Shown piece by piece: positions 14,391 to 15,090 of a stretch of 15,090 bases of DNA; the stretch's first letter is position 1, and each line of letters begins with the position of its first letter. A model generated the notes under the pieces. It was not told the origin of the DNA and made no database searches. It saw only the letters and a program-made list of their open reading frames with translations. The stretch is from positions 1-15,090 of the forward strand of contig DATKKX010000390.1 in NCBI GenBank assembly GCA_035542775.1. Reading direction: 5' to 3'. Source of the stretch: DATKKX01 sp035542775 (GTDB lineage: Bacteria; Planctomycetota; Phycisphaerae; UBA1845; UTPLA1). The position numbers and the translations under genes were made by a program.

Positions 14391-14804
14391 TCAAACCACC
14401 TCGCTGGCGAGCGAAATAATCTTCATGAAACCCTTGTCCCGCAGTTCCCGGGCCACGGCTCCGAAAATGCGCGTGCCCTTGGGGTTCTTCTCATCGTCGA
14501 TGATCACCGCCGCGTTGCTGTCAAAGCGGACATAGCTGCCGTCCGGTCGCTTGACCGGCGCCCTCGTGCGGACGACGACCGCCTTCACCACGCGGTGGCC
14601 CTGCCGCTCCTTCCGCGTCTTGCCGACGTAGTAGTCGCTGTTGGGCAAGGCCTTCTTCACGCTGCACACCACGATGTCCCCCACCGTCGCGATCCGCCGC
14701 GTGAATCGCCCGCGGCCGGTCGAACCGCCCAACACGCGGATGACCAGCGCGCGTTTCGCGCCGGTGTTGTCCGCGATATCCACTATGCTCTCGCTCTGCA
14801 ACAT
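14391..14804 (-). CDS. rplN: 50S ribosomal protein L14 with two small insertions
   Basis: L14 lies on the subunit interface and contacts 16S rRNA. The start MLQSESIVDIADNTGAKRA, the core VVKAVVVRTRAPVKRPDGSYVRFD, and the end GTRIFGAVARELRDKGFMKIISLASEV are diagnostic. The protein has 137 residues, against 122-123 in most bacteria. The extra length is explained by about five residues in the glycine-arginine loop after RVLGG (about 28-38) and about nine residues around SDYYVGKTRKERQGHR (56-71). Both are basic and probably contact rRNA. It follows the rpsQ stop by 15 bases. Confidence 0.95.
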   Translation of the reverse strand: MLQSESIVDIADNTGAKRALVIRVLGGSTGRGRFTRRIATVGDIVVCSVKKALPNSDYYVGKTRKERQGHRVVKAVVVRTRAPVKRPDGSYVRFDSNAAVIIDDEKNPKGTRIFGAVARELRDKGFMKIISLASEVV

Positions 14805-14819
14805 ATCTCGCGCACCTGG

Positions 14820-15090
14820 CTAGGCTTCGACGGACTTCCGTACAATCCTGCTCAACCGCCAAGATTTCGTCTTGCTGATCGGTCGGCACTCCACGATCTC
14901 GACCACGTCGCCCTGCTTCGCTTCGCCTTTCTCGTCATGGGCCTGGAAGACACTCTGTCGGCGCAGGTACTTGCCGTACTTGGGGTGCCGCACGTTGTAG
15001 GCGACGGTGACGCGGATCGTCTTCTGCCGGCCGCTGGAGGTCACCACGCCGATCTGCGTGGCGCGCTTCGGTGGCCGGCTCCGCGTCGTT
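14820..15090 (-). CDS. rpsQ: 30S ribosomal protein S17 (5' end beyond the window)
   Basis: S17 is a primary 16S rRNA binding protein. The frame stays open to the window edge, giving RATQIGVVTSSGRQKTIRV, then RHPKYGKYLRRQSVFQAHDE and GDVVEIVECRPISKTKSWRL, all clear S17 signatures. GTG 15047 is not the real start: the residues before it (QIG) belong to the conserved IGVV motif, and about fourteen further upstream codons lack any ATG, GTG or TTG, so initiation lies to the right of the window. Visible length is about 89 residues, close to the family norm, so only a few residues should be missing. rpmC would be the expected upstream neighbour. Confidence 0.92.
   Translation of the reverse strand, partial: TTRSRPPKRATQIGVVTSSGRQKTIRVTVAYNVRHPKYGKYLRRQSVFQAHDEKGEAKQGDVVEIVECRPISKTKSWRLSRIVRKSVEA

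Noticed and set aside
14820..15047. rpsQ as a complete gene starting at GTG 15047
   Set aside because: The conserved S17 motif continues upstream in frame to the window edge, so the GTG is an internal valine codon.
1..15090. Mobile element, CRISPR array, tRNA, rRNA, phage or defence system
   Set aside because: No terminal repeats, transposase or integrase motifs, repeat-spacer arrays or tRNA-like sequences were seen. Gene order is that of a conserved housekeeping cluster.

Overview
The window is GC-rich and holds one long run of minus-strand genes that reads as the distal part of the bacterial S10-spc-alpha ribosomal protein cluster. From right to left the genes are rpsQ (truncated by the window edge), rplN, rplX, rplE, rpsN, rpsH, rplF, rplR, rpsE, rplO, secY, adk, map, rpmJ, rpsM, rpsK, rpsD, rpoA and rplQ. 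They are followed by a HIT-family hydrolase gene and a large gene for an exported multidomain beta-propeller protein. The far left holds the last 41 codons of a plus-strand gene that converges on this array.

The organism is a bacterium, most likely a planctomycete, perhaps of the Phycisphaerae type. The evidence is the style of RpoA (N-terminus near MRIRWRGLELP), L15 (KRVGRGESSG) and S4, the absence of rpmD between rpsE and rplO and of infA between map and rpmJ, and the large CARDB/NHL exported protein. This assignment rests on recalled family resemblance and was not checked by a search.

Right part (about 10.4-15.1 kb): spc-operon ribosomal proteins. Spacing is short except for a 148-base gap between rplR and rpsE, where a strong RNA hairpin can be drawn. 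Middle (about 7.3-10.4 kb): secY, adk, map and rpmJ, with start/stop overlaps at rpsE/rplO and secY/adk. Left-middle (3.7-7.3 kb): the alpha-operon set rpsM, rpsK, rpsD, rpoA and rplQ. Left (0.2-3.6 kb): the HIT hydrolase and the exported protein, ending at an inverted repeat shared with the convergent partial gene.

Most genes serve ribosome assembly. SecY handles export, methionine aminopeptidase handles N-terminal maturation, RpoA serves transcription, and adenylate kinase and the HIT protein serve nucleotide metabolism. The unusual features are long low-complexity C-terminal tails on L15, RpoA and L17, internal insertions in L17 and L14, retained cysteine (zinc) versions of S14, S4 and L36, the structured rplR-rpsE gap, and the exported protein placed directly after a ribosomal operon. 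I found no mobile element, CRISPR array, tRNA, rRNA or defence system. No stretch longer than 300 bases lacks a gene.
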